Shown here piece after piece: positions 34,404 to 45,095 of a DNA stretch of 64,000 nt; position 1 is the first letter of the stretch; each line of letters starts with the position of its first letter. The notes under the pieces are model-generated. The model ran no database searches, was not told the origin of the DNA, and worked only from the letters and a program-made list of their open reading frames with translations. The translations under genes and the position numbers were made by a program. Origin of the DNA: Odiellus spinosus (taxonomy: Eukaryota; Arthropoda; Arachnida; Opiliones; Phalangiidae); the NCBI GenBank assembly GCA_963920705.1, contig OY987226.1, forward strand, positions 4,404,501 to 4,468,500. The letters run 5' to 3'.

Positions 34404-34706
34404 GTTACGTTTAGATAATATTTCCCACAAAATGAATCTAATAGGTCGTTGTTGTGTGGAACCTTTCTTTTTTGGGGGGGCCCACAGGGATCTTTTCTTG
34501 TTCGTTTAGTATATAAGCGGAGTTGGCAAAAGTTAACCTCATTTTCTTACATTATAGTACAATCCGTAAAAAATTTCCTTCATCCCAGATAGGTGGCTTT
34601 GATTCCACCTAGAAGTTATTTTGCTGGGATCGATTAGTTTCAACCTGTAAAGCATCGCGCTTAAATTATTTGATTTCGAATCTAATTCCAGTTAATTAAT
34701 GAAAGA

Positions 34707-34880
34707 TTTATCATAAAAATGCGCGTACGTGACATTTTTCAAATTGAGAAGAACGTATTGGGCAACGGACAGCGTCACGTCTTCTTTTAAGAAACATCCA
34801 TCGATGAACTCTTGATAAACCCCACTTTTTAAATGTTCCTTTATATAAGGTGTATAAGAAACTTAAGTCAATCCAACAAA
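34707..34880 (-). CDS. Candidate receptor-like S1 exon
   Basis: One minus-strand frame reads SGVYQEFIDG, then EDVTLSVAQYVLLNLKNVTY, then AHFYDKSF, and stops. This resembles the S1 pattern of ionotropic receptors (G-x-x-x-E-x-x-D-G, then D-x-x-L-S, then a V-x-Y-x-x-x-Y stretch), the same part of the lobe that exon 1 covers. It may be a remnant of a second, tandem receptor copy. No M1 exon follows it and the splice sites around it are weak, so it could be chance. Confidence 0.28.
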
Positions 34881-35178
34881 TGACTAGAGATTTTAACATG
34901 CACCATGCAAGATTCGACAATAGGAGATTGGTTTGATCCTCGAATTTATATTTTGAGGCTCAGCTGTAACTTTTACTATAGACCAAGAAAAGGTTTCACC
35001 CTGGACACGCGACGTGCTCCCTTCGTCATTATTTTCTGCTGTTGCCGATAGAGGCGGTAATAGTACGTTTCGGTGGCGTCTTCTTCCTTCCCACCATCTC
35101 TACCACTAAGGCACCCGCGCATCTACGATAATTGGTTTGATGTCCGGTAGAGGCGCCAGCGAACTGCCCCACCAAGAT
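34881..35178. other. Unresolved, open frame adjoining D6
   Basis: On the minus strand a 50-codon open frame (35178 down to 35029) runs directly from a ctag acceptor that lies across the D6 insertion. Its product is basic and has no recognised domain. Confidence 0.25.
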
Positions 35179-35515
35179 CAGAAGCCGATGAAACCCTCCT
35201 TTGAAGTCTACTACTCTAATGTTCCATATAGCGCTCCTCTCTGTATGGGTAAAATTCACAATTTTACGAGATCGGAGGGGTCCTACTTCATACCCCCTGT
35301 CTACGGAAAATTGGAAATTCTCTCTCTCCACAAACGACGACATTTTTTTGACGAACTCCCAAGGCTGCTAGAGATATTCGATCGACGAACTCCCGCTCCG
35401 AAAATATCTACCGTTAGGAGGCGTACGAATCGCGCTTTTTGAAACTAACCCATAAAGAGAGGGGTAGACAAGACCCGGAGTAATAGACTTCAAAGGAGGG
35501 TTTCATCGGCTTCTG
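35179..35515. mobile_element. MITE family D, copy 6 (7-bp TSD)
   Basis: Duplication ccaagat at 35172-35178 and 35516-35522. It interrupts what may have been a coding or intron boundary on the minus strand (ctag/ATCTTGG). Confidence 0.94.
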
Positions 35516-35614
35516 CCAAGATCTAGCAGAAATAACTGCATGTCGCGTGTCCATGGTCTATGCTTTTATCCAGCATGCGGATTGCAGAGACAATTTTTGT
35601 CAGTATATACTTAC

Positions 35615-35656
35615 ATCTGCCATCGTATAACGGATGGTGTACTCGTCTTGGTTCAT
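35615..35656 (-). CDS. Candidate 42-bp exon upstream of receptor
   Basis: On the minus strand a pyrimidine-rich acceptor, ctctgccattactttcaag, is followed by 14 open codons (MNQDEYTIRYTMAD) and a perfect GTAAGT donor. The splice signals are the best in this part of the window. It could be an N-terminal or S1 microexon of the receptor at 31.7-33.8 kb, but no joining partner was established. Confidence 0.33.
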
Positions 35657-36823
35657 CTTGAAAGTAATGGCAGAGTAAATTACTTTATGTATGAATCCCT
35701 GGTCATATTAGTAGACATCACGTTTTTTCTGCCTTTATTGAGTGCTCGTACATCCATCGACCCCCTTAGATGAGAGTAGGGTAGGTTGCGAAAGAGGAGG
35801 CGAGCTGGTCTTAATTTTTTCAAGCGTTTTGTTAATTCTAGCTGTGAAAACTTTCTTTCACTGCTTAGCGGCTGGACCGTCACCAAAAGCATAACCGCGG
35901 TTCCTTAATTGTTCCAGTAATCCGCTAACGTTTACTCTCGACATTTGACCGAGCCTGTCTGATTAACTTTTAAAGCTCAATAAAATTATCTTGTATTTGT
36001 TTATAAGCGAAAATATACATATTTTGGCTCAAAATATAGCTCGATGGTTGAGGTAATATTCCAATTGAGCTCTGTTTTCCTAATCAAAACTCTCTTGCGT
36101 CCCAATTCTTTCAGTTGTGAGCTTTCCCATGCAGTACTATTAATATTTTTTACACGTAACTCATTACTATTTTAAGTGTCACGCAGCAATTATTACAGAT
36201 TTGCAGAGAAATATATTTATTTACAGTTACCTTTCATTTCCCCCCAAAAAATTCAATCCTTCAGTTAGAATCGTGTAAAAAAGTCAGCACTTACTTATTG
36301 GCAGCCAGGTTTTATACGCGTGTGCTGAAATCTTAATTGATATTTTATTTTTCTAATCTAGTCCGTGACGAGCAATTTCAATCATTACCTACTTTATTTA
36401 AGTGACACTGTATTTTAAATTTATATATTTAAGGATAAAATGACACTCCCCACTCCATAGAAAATAATTTTAGATTGACTTCAGGAAAGTGTACGAAACC
36501 CAATTTTCTCACTAAGTTTGAAAAATATGCCCTGCAGGTGCTAATATTTCCCACAAAATCGTACGTTGTTATTCCGTTATATTTTATGCTAAGGTACGTG
36601 TTCGTGTAGTTCTTGATACTTTTATCGAATTATAATAATAATTAAATGAGTTTCAACATTTCTTATTTGCCTAACGTCCCGTGTATAAATTTTATTTTTA
36701 TTTTCACAAGGAAACAATGGACTATAACTTTTTTTTTTTAAAGTTTGACAAGGTTTCCAAGTAAGCGCTAAAATAAGAGTACAGTGTTTCCTTGTGAAAA
36801 TAATAATACAATATCAATGTTAC
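35657..36823. other. No secure feature
   Basis: Minus-strand open frames near 35.68-35.95 kb start at ATG codons in two different phases, and neither has a convincing donor. The remainder to 36.8 kb is AT-rich and empty. Confidence 0.35.
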
Positions 36824-37123
36824 CAGAAGCCGATGAAACCCTCCTTTGAAGTCTATTACTCCCGGGTCTCGTCTACCCCTCTCTGTATGGGTTATTCTCA
36901 AAAGGCGCGATTCGTACGCCTCCTAACGGTAGATGTTTTCGGAGCGGGAGTTCGTCGAGCTAATATCTCTAGCAGCCTTGGAGTTCGTCAAAAAAACGTC
37001 GTCGTTTGTGGAGAGAGAGAATTTCCAATTTTCCGTAGACAGAGGGGTATGAAGTAGGACCCCTCCGATCTCGTAAAATTGTGAATTTTACCCATACAAA
37101 GAGGAGCGCTATATGGAACATTA
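36824..37123. mobile_element. MITE family D, copy 7 (right end truncated)
   Basis: The left terminus is complete. The element stops matching after ggaacatta, lacking the last ~38 bp, including the whole right terminal repeat. Consequently no target duplication can be assigned. Confidence 0.9.
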
Positions 37124-37876
37124 CGTAGTATTCTTAATCCCATTAACTTGATTGTATAACACTTTTGCATATAGATTATAAATATCCTAGACGTTTGCCA
37201 AAAATGGTGACGGTGTCACTTTAAGTTTATTTTCCGAGAACTCGGAATGGGGTTCTTGTCTTAGTTTCTTTCCCAGAGGATACAACTCTGAGATAGGTCT
37301 TATAATGAGTTTCATATTGATTTTTCAAGTTTTGAGGACCCCGCGTGACCCACCAGCTTTCTACGGGGACTAGGACCTAAACCTCTAGAAATAGATCCAA
37401 CCGCTGCTTATAAAACTATATATAATACCTCGTAGTATCCTCTTTTTATATCACTGTCAAGTTATCTTATATAGATTGTCCTTGAACTCTGACCTTTGAC
37501 TTCCATTGCCATATTTCTAAACGAAAGCAGTTTCATCACAATGAATTTTAACCTGATGTATTTCGTAATTGGCCAAAATTTCTTTGAACTCGAGACGAAG
37601 TGAAATAAGAAACATTTAAAGATATTTGGAGACTTTCTGTTTGTTAGAATTTGCGAAACATAAACAAAAACAAGTTGACTTTGTCTTTTGAACTTTTCGT
37701 CTTTGTGTTGTGAAATAAACGAGAAATTGGTGGATATGAAAAGCAAAAGGTCGTGAATGTAGACTTAAAAACAATGTTTTTCTAGTTAATTTGAAAAACC
37801 ACTTTGTTCTAATTAGGCTTAGTAGTTTTATTGTTAATTGAAAAGTAATTTTGTTTAAATTAGTCCCCTAGACTGG
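37124..37876. other. Non-coding, no recognised feature
   Basis: No gene. A 94-codon minus-strand frame at 37462-37746 has no motif. Confidence 0.4.
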
Positions 37877-37881
37877 CAACT

Positions 37882-38102
37882 TAATGGATTTCTAACTCTA
37901 ATCACAAGAGAAAATGACAAGACTTCTATGCACAACGAGTGTTTAATAAGCGAGTGACCGGAAAATAATACAAAGCTGTCTTTATATATAATTAGGAATC
38001 ACTTTAAAAAAAGAAACAACTAAACAAGTGATAACAATAAAAAAATAGTGTAAACATTGTTCTATATAATTTTTCGTAACATGCTGTCGCTCTATTCCAT
38101 CA
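37882..38102 (-). repeat. 3' LTR of the copia element
   Basis: 221 bp, no difference from the 5' LTR found by eye. The gag-pol stop codon lies inside it (38092-38094). Confidence 0.95.
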
Positions 38103-41100
38103 CCCCTTCTCGACAGATACGAATAATACCTAAATTCGACATATGATAGTAAAGTCTTTCCTTGATCAGTGGCTTTGTTAGAACGTCAGCCAACATCTCG
38201 TTCGTCTGGCAATAACATAGGTCTATTATTGTTTTCTCCTGCATATCTCGTAGGAAGTAATGTTTGACGTCGATATGCTTGGTCCGTGGACTTGACTTTT
38301 CGCTGAGACTCATTTTGATACAACCTTGATTGTCCTCATATAAGGTCGTTGGGCGTGATTGTTTGTAGCCTATATCTTGGAGAATTTGACGCAACCAAAT
38401 CACCTCTTGAGCTGCGTGTGCAGCAGCTATGTATTCGGCTTCAGTCGAGGAGAGAGCAACGGTGCTTTGTTTACGGCTCGACCAGGAAATTGTTGCACGC
38501 CCAATTTTAAATAGGTACCCGCTAGTTGATTTACGATCGGAATGATCGCCCGCATAGTCGGCATCGACATAGCCTACAAGAGTAATCTCTTTCGCTGATG
38601 GTAGGAGTAGAGCAGCGTCAATGGTTCCCTTGAGATACCGCATGATTCTCTTCACAGCGACCCAATCACATTCTCTGGGTTTAGCTACTCTCCTACATAA
38701 GATATTAACACTAGCTGCTATATCGGGTCTGGATACTGTTGCTATATGGAGTAGTTTTCCAATGGCTGTACGGTATTGTGTATTATTAGGAAGTAGATTG
38801 TCTTCACCTAGTAGTTTCAAATATGCCATGTCCATAGGTGTTTGTGAAGGTTTTGCTTCTTCCATGCCAAAATCTTCCAACAGGTGTTTAATTTTAGTGG
38901 CTTGGTGCATTATAAAACTCCCATCTTCTTTACGCTGAATTTGTATTCCTAGGTAATACGTAACGTCTCCAAGATCTTTCGTTTCGAAGTGCAGATTTAG
39001 TTTTTCTAGTAGACATTCTATTACGTCGACGTTCCGACTGGCGACTAATAAGTCATCCACATAAAGTAGGATGTAAGACCAGTTATCATTTTCTTCTCTT
39101 CTACTATATAGACCAGGGTCTGCTTTACTTCTTTCAAAGTTTTCTTTCAGTAGTACTCTGTTGACTTTCTGGTTCCAGCTTCTCGCCGACTGTTTCAAGC
39201 CGTAAATACTTTTCTTCAACTTGTATACCTTTTGCTCTTGACCTTTCTTTAGAAAACCCGGCGGTTGATCCATATAAAGGTCCTCTTCGATAATGCCGTG
39301 TAAAAATGCTGTTTTAACATCGAAGTGTTTGACTCTCAATTCTTTGGATGCCGCAACGCTGAGGAGGATACGAATTGTCTCGTACTTTGCGACTGGAGCG
39401 TATGTTTCTTCGAAGTCTTCTCCGTATTTTTGCGAGTTCCCTTTAGCGACAAGACGGGCCTTGTATTTGTCAATATCACCATGTTGATTATATTTTACTT
39501 TAAAGATCCACCTACAGCCAATGGCTTTACGTCCTTTAGGTAAATCCGTCAATTCCCAAGTTTTCCTCTCTTCGAGTGACTTGAATTCTTCTTTAGCGGC
39601 TTCTTGCCATTTGATACTCTCTCTCTCAGGTAAGTTGGTAATGTCGTTCCATGTAGACGGCTCTCTAATGTGGTCTACAGAGGCTTTATATCCAAGTTTC
39701 TTCGGTGGTATACCTTGGTTGGTTCTAGTGGGATATCTTCGAGCGCTTAGCTGTTCTCCAGGTTGATTAGCGGCTTCTTGACTCGGTTTTTCTATAGTTT
39801 CTTCATGCAATACAATGGTATCTTCCATATCTTCAACATCTTGATAGTCAGAGACGTTCGAATCCGAGAAGTTGGTCAAATTGAGATCCGGTTCTTCCTT
39901 GATATTAGGTTCTTCCTTTATATCCGATTTCGCTTCCCCTTCTTGCTTTGTAGGGATTACTGGAACCGTGATGTTGTACTGACAGTTAGAAGTACCAACA
40001 CCTTCATCAAATCGAACGCTTCTGCTATAATGAACCATGTTGGTTTTAGGGTTTAGTATTCTGTAACCTTTGGTTGCAATACCGAATCCGACTAGAATTC
40101 CATCCAAAGCTTTATCGTCCCATTTCGTTCTTCTTTCTTTTGGTACGTAAGAAAAGGCTCGACTTCCAAAAACTCGAATGTGTCCTATTTTAGGCTTAAC
40201 TCCATTCCACAGCTCATAAGGGGTCTTCTCTATCGCTTTACTCGGTAGTCGATTCTGAAGGTAATTAGCTGTGTTCACTGCTTCTCCCCACCAGCAATCA
40301 GCTAACTTGGCGTCGAGCAGCATGCATTTGGCCATTTCAATTAAAGATCTATTCTTACGTTCAGCTACGCCGTTCTGTTGCGGTGTATAAGGGACTGTTA
40401 ATTCGTGTTTGATGCCTTCCTTTTTCAAGTAAAGGTCCAGTTCTTTTGACATATATTCTCCGCCATTGTCCGTTCTTATAGTGAGAGGTTTGCGTCGGAA
40501 TTTATTACTGTACACTGCCACGTACTCTTGAAGTACTCTTTGTACTTCGCCTTTGGTCTTGATCAAGTAGATCTCAGTGAATCTGGAATAGTCGTCGATG
40601 AAGGTTACTAGGTAACGATTTCCGCCTATTGTTGCCTTTTTCATCGGTCCGCAAACGTCGCTATGTACTGTGTCAAAGGGCTGTTTACTTCTGGAGGTTG
40701 ATGTCGGAAACGGAACTTGTGACATCTTGCCTTTGAGGCAAAAATCACAGGGTGGCATCACTTGATTGTTATTCAATGTAATTCCATTAGCAAGATCTTT
40801 CGTATGGAGAGTTTTGACTGCCAAAGGATCTCGGTGCCCCATCCGCCTATGCCACAGATGCAAACATTCTTCGTGGGTGGCACTTTTCACCATAGACGTG
40901 CTTTGCATCTGCAATCGATATAATGAACCATCCATTTTGGCCGTAGTTATGACTTCCTCTCCTTCGTTAATGCAACAGCTATTCTCTTCGAATGTGATCT
41001 TGTGTCCAGTCCTGGCAAGCTGATGCACGGATAGTAAGCTTCCGCCAAGTTTAGGAACGTACAAGACATTATTGACGGGTATATTACGTATGTCTCCTTT

Positions 41101-42087
41101 GGGTCCAAAGCATTTTAAAATTCCGTTGCCAATCCCTTCGGCCTTGATCGTGGACTCATCTGCCAGATGAATATTCTCACTGCGCTTTTCCATACTTTTG
41201 AAAAATTCTTTATCACTTGTCATATGGCTCGTCGCGCCTGAATCGACGTACCAGGCAGCTAATGCAGCGGGGATATTCGTAGCCATGAATGCGGTAAACT
41301 CCCTGGTTCTAGAGTGTCCTACTGCGCATTTATTCTTCTGTGCTTCATCAGCTGACGTTCGTTTGCTCTGATCTCGTTTCATCCGCCTGCAATCCATTTT
41401 TAAGTGTCCTGGTTTCTTACAGTAAAAACACACCCGTGTTTCTCTCTTGTGGCCAGCCTTATGTCCATTGTTTGTCGTATTTAAAGCTACTTCTGCCTTG
41501 GCTCCCTCGAAACAGTGCCCATTTTCTTGCCGTCGATTAAACTCGTCGATGACTTTGCTCCGAACAAATTCCAGGGTAAGCTCATCTGAGGGTCTGACCT
41601 CCAATGCTGTTATTAATGTATCATACGTGTCTGGAAGGCTACATAGCAGGATGGCTGCGAGATTCGAATCTGGGATTGTCTCGCCTATTCCACGTAGACG
41701 TTCAGCAATTTCCAGCATACCCTTGACGTGTTGCTGCATTTGTTGCCCTTCCTGATATCGCATCTTGTAGAGTCGTCGAAGCAGGAACAATTTACTGCTG
41801 AAGTTTGCCTGTTCATGAAGCTTTTGAAGGATTAGCCACATGTCCTGTGCGCTGTCCGCATTTACGATATGTATCAGCTGGTCATCATCAACGGCAAGCA
41901 CGATGATTGCTTGTGCTTGTGTATCCTTTTTCGTCCAGGCAGCAGTTATGTCTGAAGGTGTAGGCTTCTCAACAACGTCCCACAGCTCATCTCGGGTGAG
42001 GATCATCTTTATCTTAAATTTCCAGAGTTGATAGTTCCCATTGTTTAACTTCTCCACCAAGAGTCTTGCATCTCCGCTTTTAGCCAT
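38092..42087 (-). CDS. Copia gag-pol polyprotein
   Basis: 1331 residues in a single uninterrupted frame starting at ATG 42087, 109 bp inside the PBS. Order of domains is that of Ty1/copia: Gag (about 1-215) with a CX2CX4HX4C zinc knuckle at 220-233; aspartic protease with DSG at 282-284; integrase with H410/H418-C447/C450 zinc site and D477, D540, E576 (D,D-35-E); reverse transcriptase from about 845 with D923 and the YVDD box at 1009-1012; RNase H from about 1170 with D1175, E1216 and D1252. It copies the RNA into DNA inside virus-like particles and integrates it. All catalytic residues I could check are present. The C-terminus runs 11 bp into the 3' LTR, which is unusual but consistent with the overlapping PPT. 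Gag and Pol share one frame, so Gag would be made by splicing or processing. Confidence 0.97.
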   Translation of the reverse strand: MAKSGDARLLVEKLNNGNYQLWKFKIKMILTRDELWDVVEKPTPSDITAAWTKKDTQAQAIIVLAVDDDQLIHIVNADSAQDMWLILQKLHEQANFSSKLFLLRRLYKMRYQEGQQMQQHVKGMLEIAERLRGIGETIPDSNLAAILLCSLPDTYDTLITALEVRPSDELTLEFVRSKVIDEFNRRQENGHCFEGAKAEVALNTTNNGHKAGHKRETRVCFYCKKPGHLKMDCRRMKRDQSKRTSADEAQKNKCAVGHSRTREFTAFMATNIPAALAAWYVDSGATSHMTSDKEFFKSMEKRSENIHLADESTIKAEGIGNGILKCFGPKGDIRNIPVNNVLYVPKLGGSLLSVHQLARTGHKITFEENSCCINEGEEVITTAKMDGSLYRLQMQSTSMVKSATHEECLHLWHRRMGHRDPLAVKTLHTKDLANGITLNNNQVMPPCDFCLKGKMSQVPFPTSTSRSKQPFDTVHSDVCGPMKKATIGGNRYLVTFIDDYSRFTEIYLIKTKGEVQRVLQEYVAVYSNKFRRKPLTIRTDNGGEYMSKELDLYLKKEGIKHELTVPYTPQQNGVAERKNRSLIEMAKCMLLDAKLADCWWGEAVNTANYLQNRLPSKAIEKTPYELWNGVKPKIGHIRVFGSRAFSYVPKERRTKWDDKALDGILVGFGIATKGYRILNPKTNMVHYSRSVRFDEGVGTSNCQYNITVPVIPTKQEGEAKSDIKEEPNIKEEPDLNLTNFSDSNVSDYQDVEDMEDTIVLHEETIEKPSQEAANQPGEQLSARRYPTRTNQGIPPKKLGYKASVDHIREPSTWNDITNLPERESIKWQEAAKEEFKSLEERKTWELTDLPKGRKAIGCRWIFKVKYNQHGDIDKYKARLVAKGNSQKYGEDFEETYAPVAKYETIRILLSVAASKELRVKHFDVKTAFLHGIIEEDLYMDQPPGFLKKGQEQKVYKLKKSIYGLKQSARSWNQKVNRVLLKENFERSKADPGLYSRREENDNWSYILLYVDDLLVASRNVDVIECLLEKLNLHFETKDLGDVTYYLGIQIQRKEDGSFIMHQATKIKHLLEDFGMEEAKPSQTPMDMAYLKLLGEDNLLPNNTQYRTAIGKLLHIATVSRPDIAASVNILCRRVAKPRECDWVAVKRIMRYLKGTIDAALLLPSAKEITLVGYVDADYAGDHSDRKSTSGYLFKIGRATISWSSRKQSTVALSSTEAEYIAAAHAAQEVIWLRQILQDIGYKQSRPTTLYEDNQGCIKMSLSEKSSPRTKHIDVKHYFLRDMQEKTIIDLCYCQTNEMLADVLTKPLIKERLYYHMSNLGIIRICREGVME
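38103..38111 (-). promoter_or_regulatory. Polypurine tract
   Basis: gagaagggg on the element strand, immediately before the 3' LTR. It overlaps the final codons of gag-pol. Confidence 0.8.
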
Positions 42088-42182
42088 TATTGTTTGAAAC
42101 TAGTGATACCGCCTGAGGCTTAACTACTAAAAGCTCAACTTTTATTTAAACAATTAACTAAGCCGCGTAATGAAACTATTGC

Positions 42183-42196
42183 CTGGGCCCATAACC
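42183..42196 (-). promoter_or_regulatory. Primer-binding site, internal initiator-tRNA-Met type
   Basis: The plus strand reads ctgggcccataacc directly beside the 5' LTR. This equals the anticodon stem-loop segment of eukaryotic initiator tRNA-Met, so the element strand is complementary to an internal tRNA fragment rather than to the 3' CCA end. Drosophila copia uses the same half-tRNA priming. Confidence 0.85.
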
Positions 42197-42417
42197 TAAT
42201 GGATTTCTAACTCTAATCACAAGAGAAAATGACAAGACTTCTATGCACAACGAGTGTTTAATAAGCGAGTGACCGGAAAATAATACAAAGCTGTCTTTAT
42301 ATATAATTAGGAATCACTTTAAAAAAAGAAACAACTAAACAAGTGATAACAATAAAAAAATAGTGTAAACATTGTTCTATATAATTTTTCGTAACATGCT
42401 GTCGCTCTATTCCATCA
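42197..42417 (-). repeat. 5' LTR of the copia element
   Basis: 221 bp, opening TGATGGAATAG and closing with tccatta on the element strand. A TATA-like tatatataaa (plus 42296-42305) in the middle is a plausible promoter core. Confidence 0.95.
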
Positions 42418-42422
42418 CAACT

Positions 42423-43532
42423 AACTTAATTTATATTTATTTTTTTAGTTAGCCATATAAATTTGTTTTCTGTAGAAATGAGACTGCGGATTAAAAGACG
42501 ACAGACAACTGATTTTAAGCTTTAAATATACGCTCTAGCTTGAAACAAGTTATTTTTAATCGGTTTAGACTGTTAAAATATGTTCATTATCAAATTAGTC
42601 TCGAAGAAATTTCATATTTATTTGAAAAAGAGTCAATACGATTATGTCAATGAGAGTTTATCCTTTGTTGAATTGGTTTACACTCCACTTTTATCCGATA
42701 TTTCTGCTTTCAATAGTTTATTATAAACGTAGGAAATGGTCTTAGATATAATGATGATAAATCTGTACTGATAAAGGCTGTGGAGAAATAGATTCACGCG
42801 ATTGGTCCAATTTTACTTAAATGGCAAATTTCTTACGTTTTTCCATTTTGGTTTTATTTTTTGTTAAGATTTTCGGTTAAACATCTAAAAGTATTCTAGT
42901 TTTAAATAGTTAAACCATATTGCGTTCACAAAAACGCCATAATTTCTGAATTAACTACTTAATTAACTAATTTTCAAAGTAGGGATAGTATATAAATTTT
43001 CTTAGATAACTTTTTACGCGCTATCTTTTATTTTTGAAATCAGATGTCGGTCTACATTCTATTTAATCAATAATATTTCAGTTATATTTGAAATTTAATC
43101 ATTTTTAGAACAAAACAAACATTACTATATACTCCTAGCTGAAAGAAACTTTTGGAATTCTATTTCTCTGGAGGTTTTAAGTCTAATCCGGCTTTGCTGC
43201 GACTAAAATCCTCTTGAAAAGAGTTACTGTGAAAAATGAAAACAATTCGTTCCAACATACAAGCCCATTTACTATTATTAATATAATAAATTGATAAATA
43301 TATACTCTTATGAATGCGGAAATCGAAAATAAACCAATTGAATTTGTTTCTGTTAGTTATATAAAATGATAATATCACATCATTTTTAGAATGTTAAAAC
43401 ATATGGAGCTTCTTTATATAAACTGGGGTGAGTCTGCGCAATTAACTAAATTTTAAATTCTGACGTCATTTCTCTCAGAGCATGTAGCGTATCATAACCA
43501 ATGTTGCGACATCATCCCAAAAGCTGTTTCAT
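42423..43532. other. Non-coding; family I fragment at 42740-42850
   Basis: taatgatgataaatctgtac and gattggtccaattt match family I at 11.27 kb. The rest is AT-rich with nothing recognised. Confidence 0.45.
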
Positions 43533-43860
43533 CAGAAGCCAATGAAAGCCTCCTTTGAAGTCTATTACTCCCGGGCCTTGTCTACCCCTCTCTGTATGGG
43601 TTAGTTTCAAAAAGCGCTATTCGTACGCCTCCTAACGGTAGATATTTTCGGAGCGGGAGTTCGTCGAGCGAATATCTCTTGCAGCCTTGGAGTTCGTCAA
43701 AAAAAACGTCGTCGTTTGTGGAGAGAGAGAATTTCCGATTTTCCATAGACAGGGGGTATGAAGTAGGACCCCTCCGATCTCGTAAAATTGGGAATTTTAC
43801 CCATACAGAGAGGAGCGCTGTATGGAACATTAGAGTAGTAGACTTCAAAGGAGGGTTTCA
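43533..43860. mobile_element. MITE family D, copy 8 (right terminus deleted)
   Basis: Left flank heptamer gtttcat at 43526-43532. The element ends at gagggtttca and lacks the final tcggcttctg. gtttcat also occurs inside the D terminus, so recombination between it and the right-hand target duplication would produce exactly this end. Confidence 0.9.
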
Positions 43861-44639
43861 AATACGAATATTAAAGTCATTTAGTCTTTTTTCCTGAAAC
43901 TTTTCACTTCCTCCTTAAAAATTCCAACTTGCAATGCATCTTTGTTGAAATTCCGTTTCACATTAATAATACTAGAGCCTTGAGAACTAAATCTGTTCTT
44001 GAATGAACGAATAATATAAAGTTAGAGCCCGATTTTAGAGACAGAGAAAAAAAAAAGACATGATTTGGTAAAACGGCAGACAGAAACCCATTTTTGTAAG
44101 ATGGTTGAAAAATAGTGTCTGGGTGGGTATGAGGTGTCATCAGACTATGGTGTGGTAGCCAAGCGCGATTCATTCCTTGGCATTGGGCTGTAACAAACGT
44201 GTCTGAATCCCCGGAAGCTGAAGAGAAAGGAATAGATCTTACATCCTTCCACTCCCACCCACCATCTTCCAATCGTTTTCTCTTTGGAAATAACAAAAAC
44301 AAGAGAAAAAACATTCCATCCATCGGACCTTTCGGAACTTATATAAAAAAAAAAAAAAAAATTGTAAAATGAAAAAAAAAAAAATCGAAAGAAAATAAAA
44401 AAGTTCCTTTCGATTCTTGAGAAACTCAGTAATATATTGTCGTAGAGGCCAAACAAGGAACGTCCAGCTACCATTTACTTTTTTTCAAAGATATTTTTGT
44501 TTTTCCAATTTAAAGGAGACGATTGTTTGTGTAGAGCAAAATAGACAAAGCGATTGGGGTGTGTGTTATGTATTATAAAACCTTATTTATATAAATGAAA
44601 TTTTACGTTAAGTAAAATTAAAGTTAGGCTATCACGGAT
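43861..44639. other. Non-coding with A/T homopolymers
   Basis: Runs of A at 44347-44400 generate a phenylalanine-rich minus-strand frame. No gene was supported. Confidence 0.4.
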
Positions 44640-44740
44640 TTTTTTATGAACTTCAAATACGTTTCCAACGATCTTTCCGAAAATGCTCCTCAAACTACAT
44701 TTGTAGTTTACGAAAAATCCTTGTTAGGCTCACTTTAAAT
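44640..44740. repeat. Family A fragment
   Basis: tttccaacgatctttccgaa, aatgctcctcaaa and acgaaaaatccttgttagg match the right end of family A. Confidence 0.6.
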
Positions 44741-44918
44741 CAATCAAAATATCTTGAAAGAAATGAATGCAAATATTTTATTAAATATAAGTAAAATCGT
44801 AAAGGTAAGGTTCCAATTGCGCAGTGCCCTTTTGCGCAGTTCCCACAAGCGCATTTCCTTTTGCGCAGTTTTCCATTTCCGCAGGTTTCCATTTGCGCAG
44901 TGTTCATTTGCAGGTTAT

Positions 44919-45020
44919 GTTAGGTTAGGTTAGTTAATCACTCGAACTAGCCTGTCCCTCTTGTTATATTATTAGTTAGGTTAGGTTAGTTAATCACTCG
45001 AACTAGCCTGTCCCTCTTGT
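44919..45020. repeat. Exact 46-bp direct duplication with TTAGG tract
   Basis: 44919-44964 and 44975-45020 are identical, starting gttaggttaggttag and ending gtccctcttgt, with a 10-bp spacer. The start holds TTAGG repeats, the arthropod telomere unit, but only two to three of them. Confidence 0.88.
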
Positions 45021-45095
45021 GGACAGCTCGAATGGCAAACGGTCCAAATGGAAAACTGCGCAAATGGAAATGTTCAAATGGAAACCGCGCAAATG

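Larger units (their letters stand above)
37882..42417 (-). mobile_element. Full-length copia (Ty1/copia) LTR retrotransposon
   Basis: 4536 bp in all, bounded by two 221-bp LTRs that look identical base for base. It is flanked by the 5-bp target duplication caact (37877-37881, 42418-42422). Read on the minus strand it carries 5' LTR, PBS, one long gag-pol frame, PPT and 3' LTR. Identical LTRs and an unbroken frame indicate a very recent insertion that may still be competent. It is the only complete autonomous element in the window. Confidence 0.97.

Noticed and set aside
35680-35943. Minus-strand start exons with ATG at 35943 and 35892
   Set aside because: The two frames conflict, neither has a good donor, and the link to the 35615-35656 exon would need a 27-bp intron. 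Left unannotated.
38621-41755. Plus-strand frames of 60-105 codons across the copia element
   Set aside because: Antisense shadows of gag-pol.
42183-42196. Initiator tRNA gene
   Set aside because: Only 14 bases of the anticodon arm are present, exactly at the PBS position of the copia element; no acceptor, D or T arms.
44145-44474. 109-codon minus-strand frame with long Phe run
   Set aside because: Generated by poly-A tracts at 44347-44400; no domain.
44919-45020. Interstitial telomere
   Set aside because: Only two to three TTAGG units per copy, within a 46-bp duplication; too short to call telomeric.
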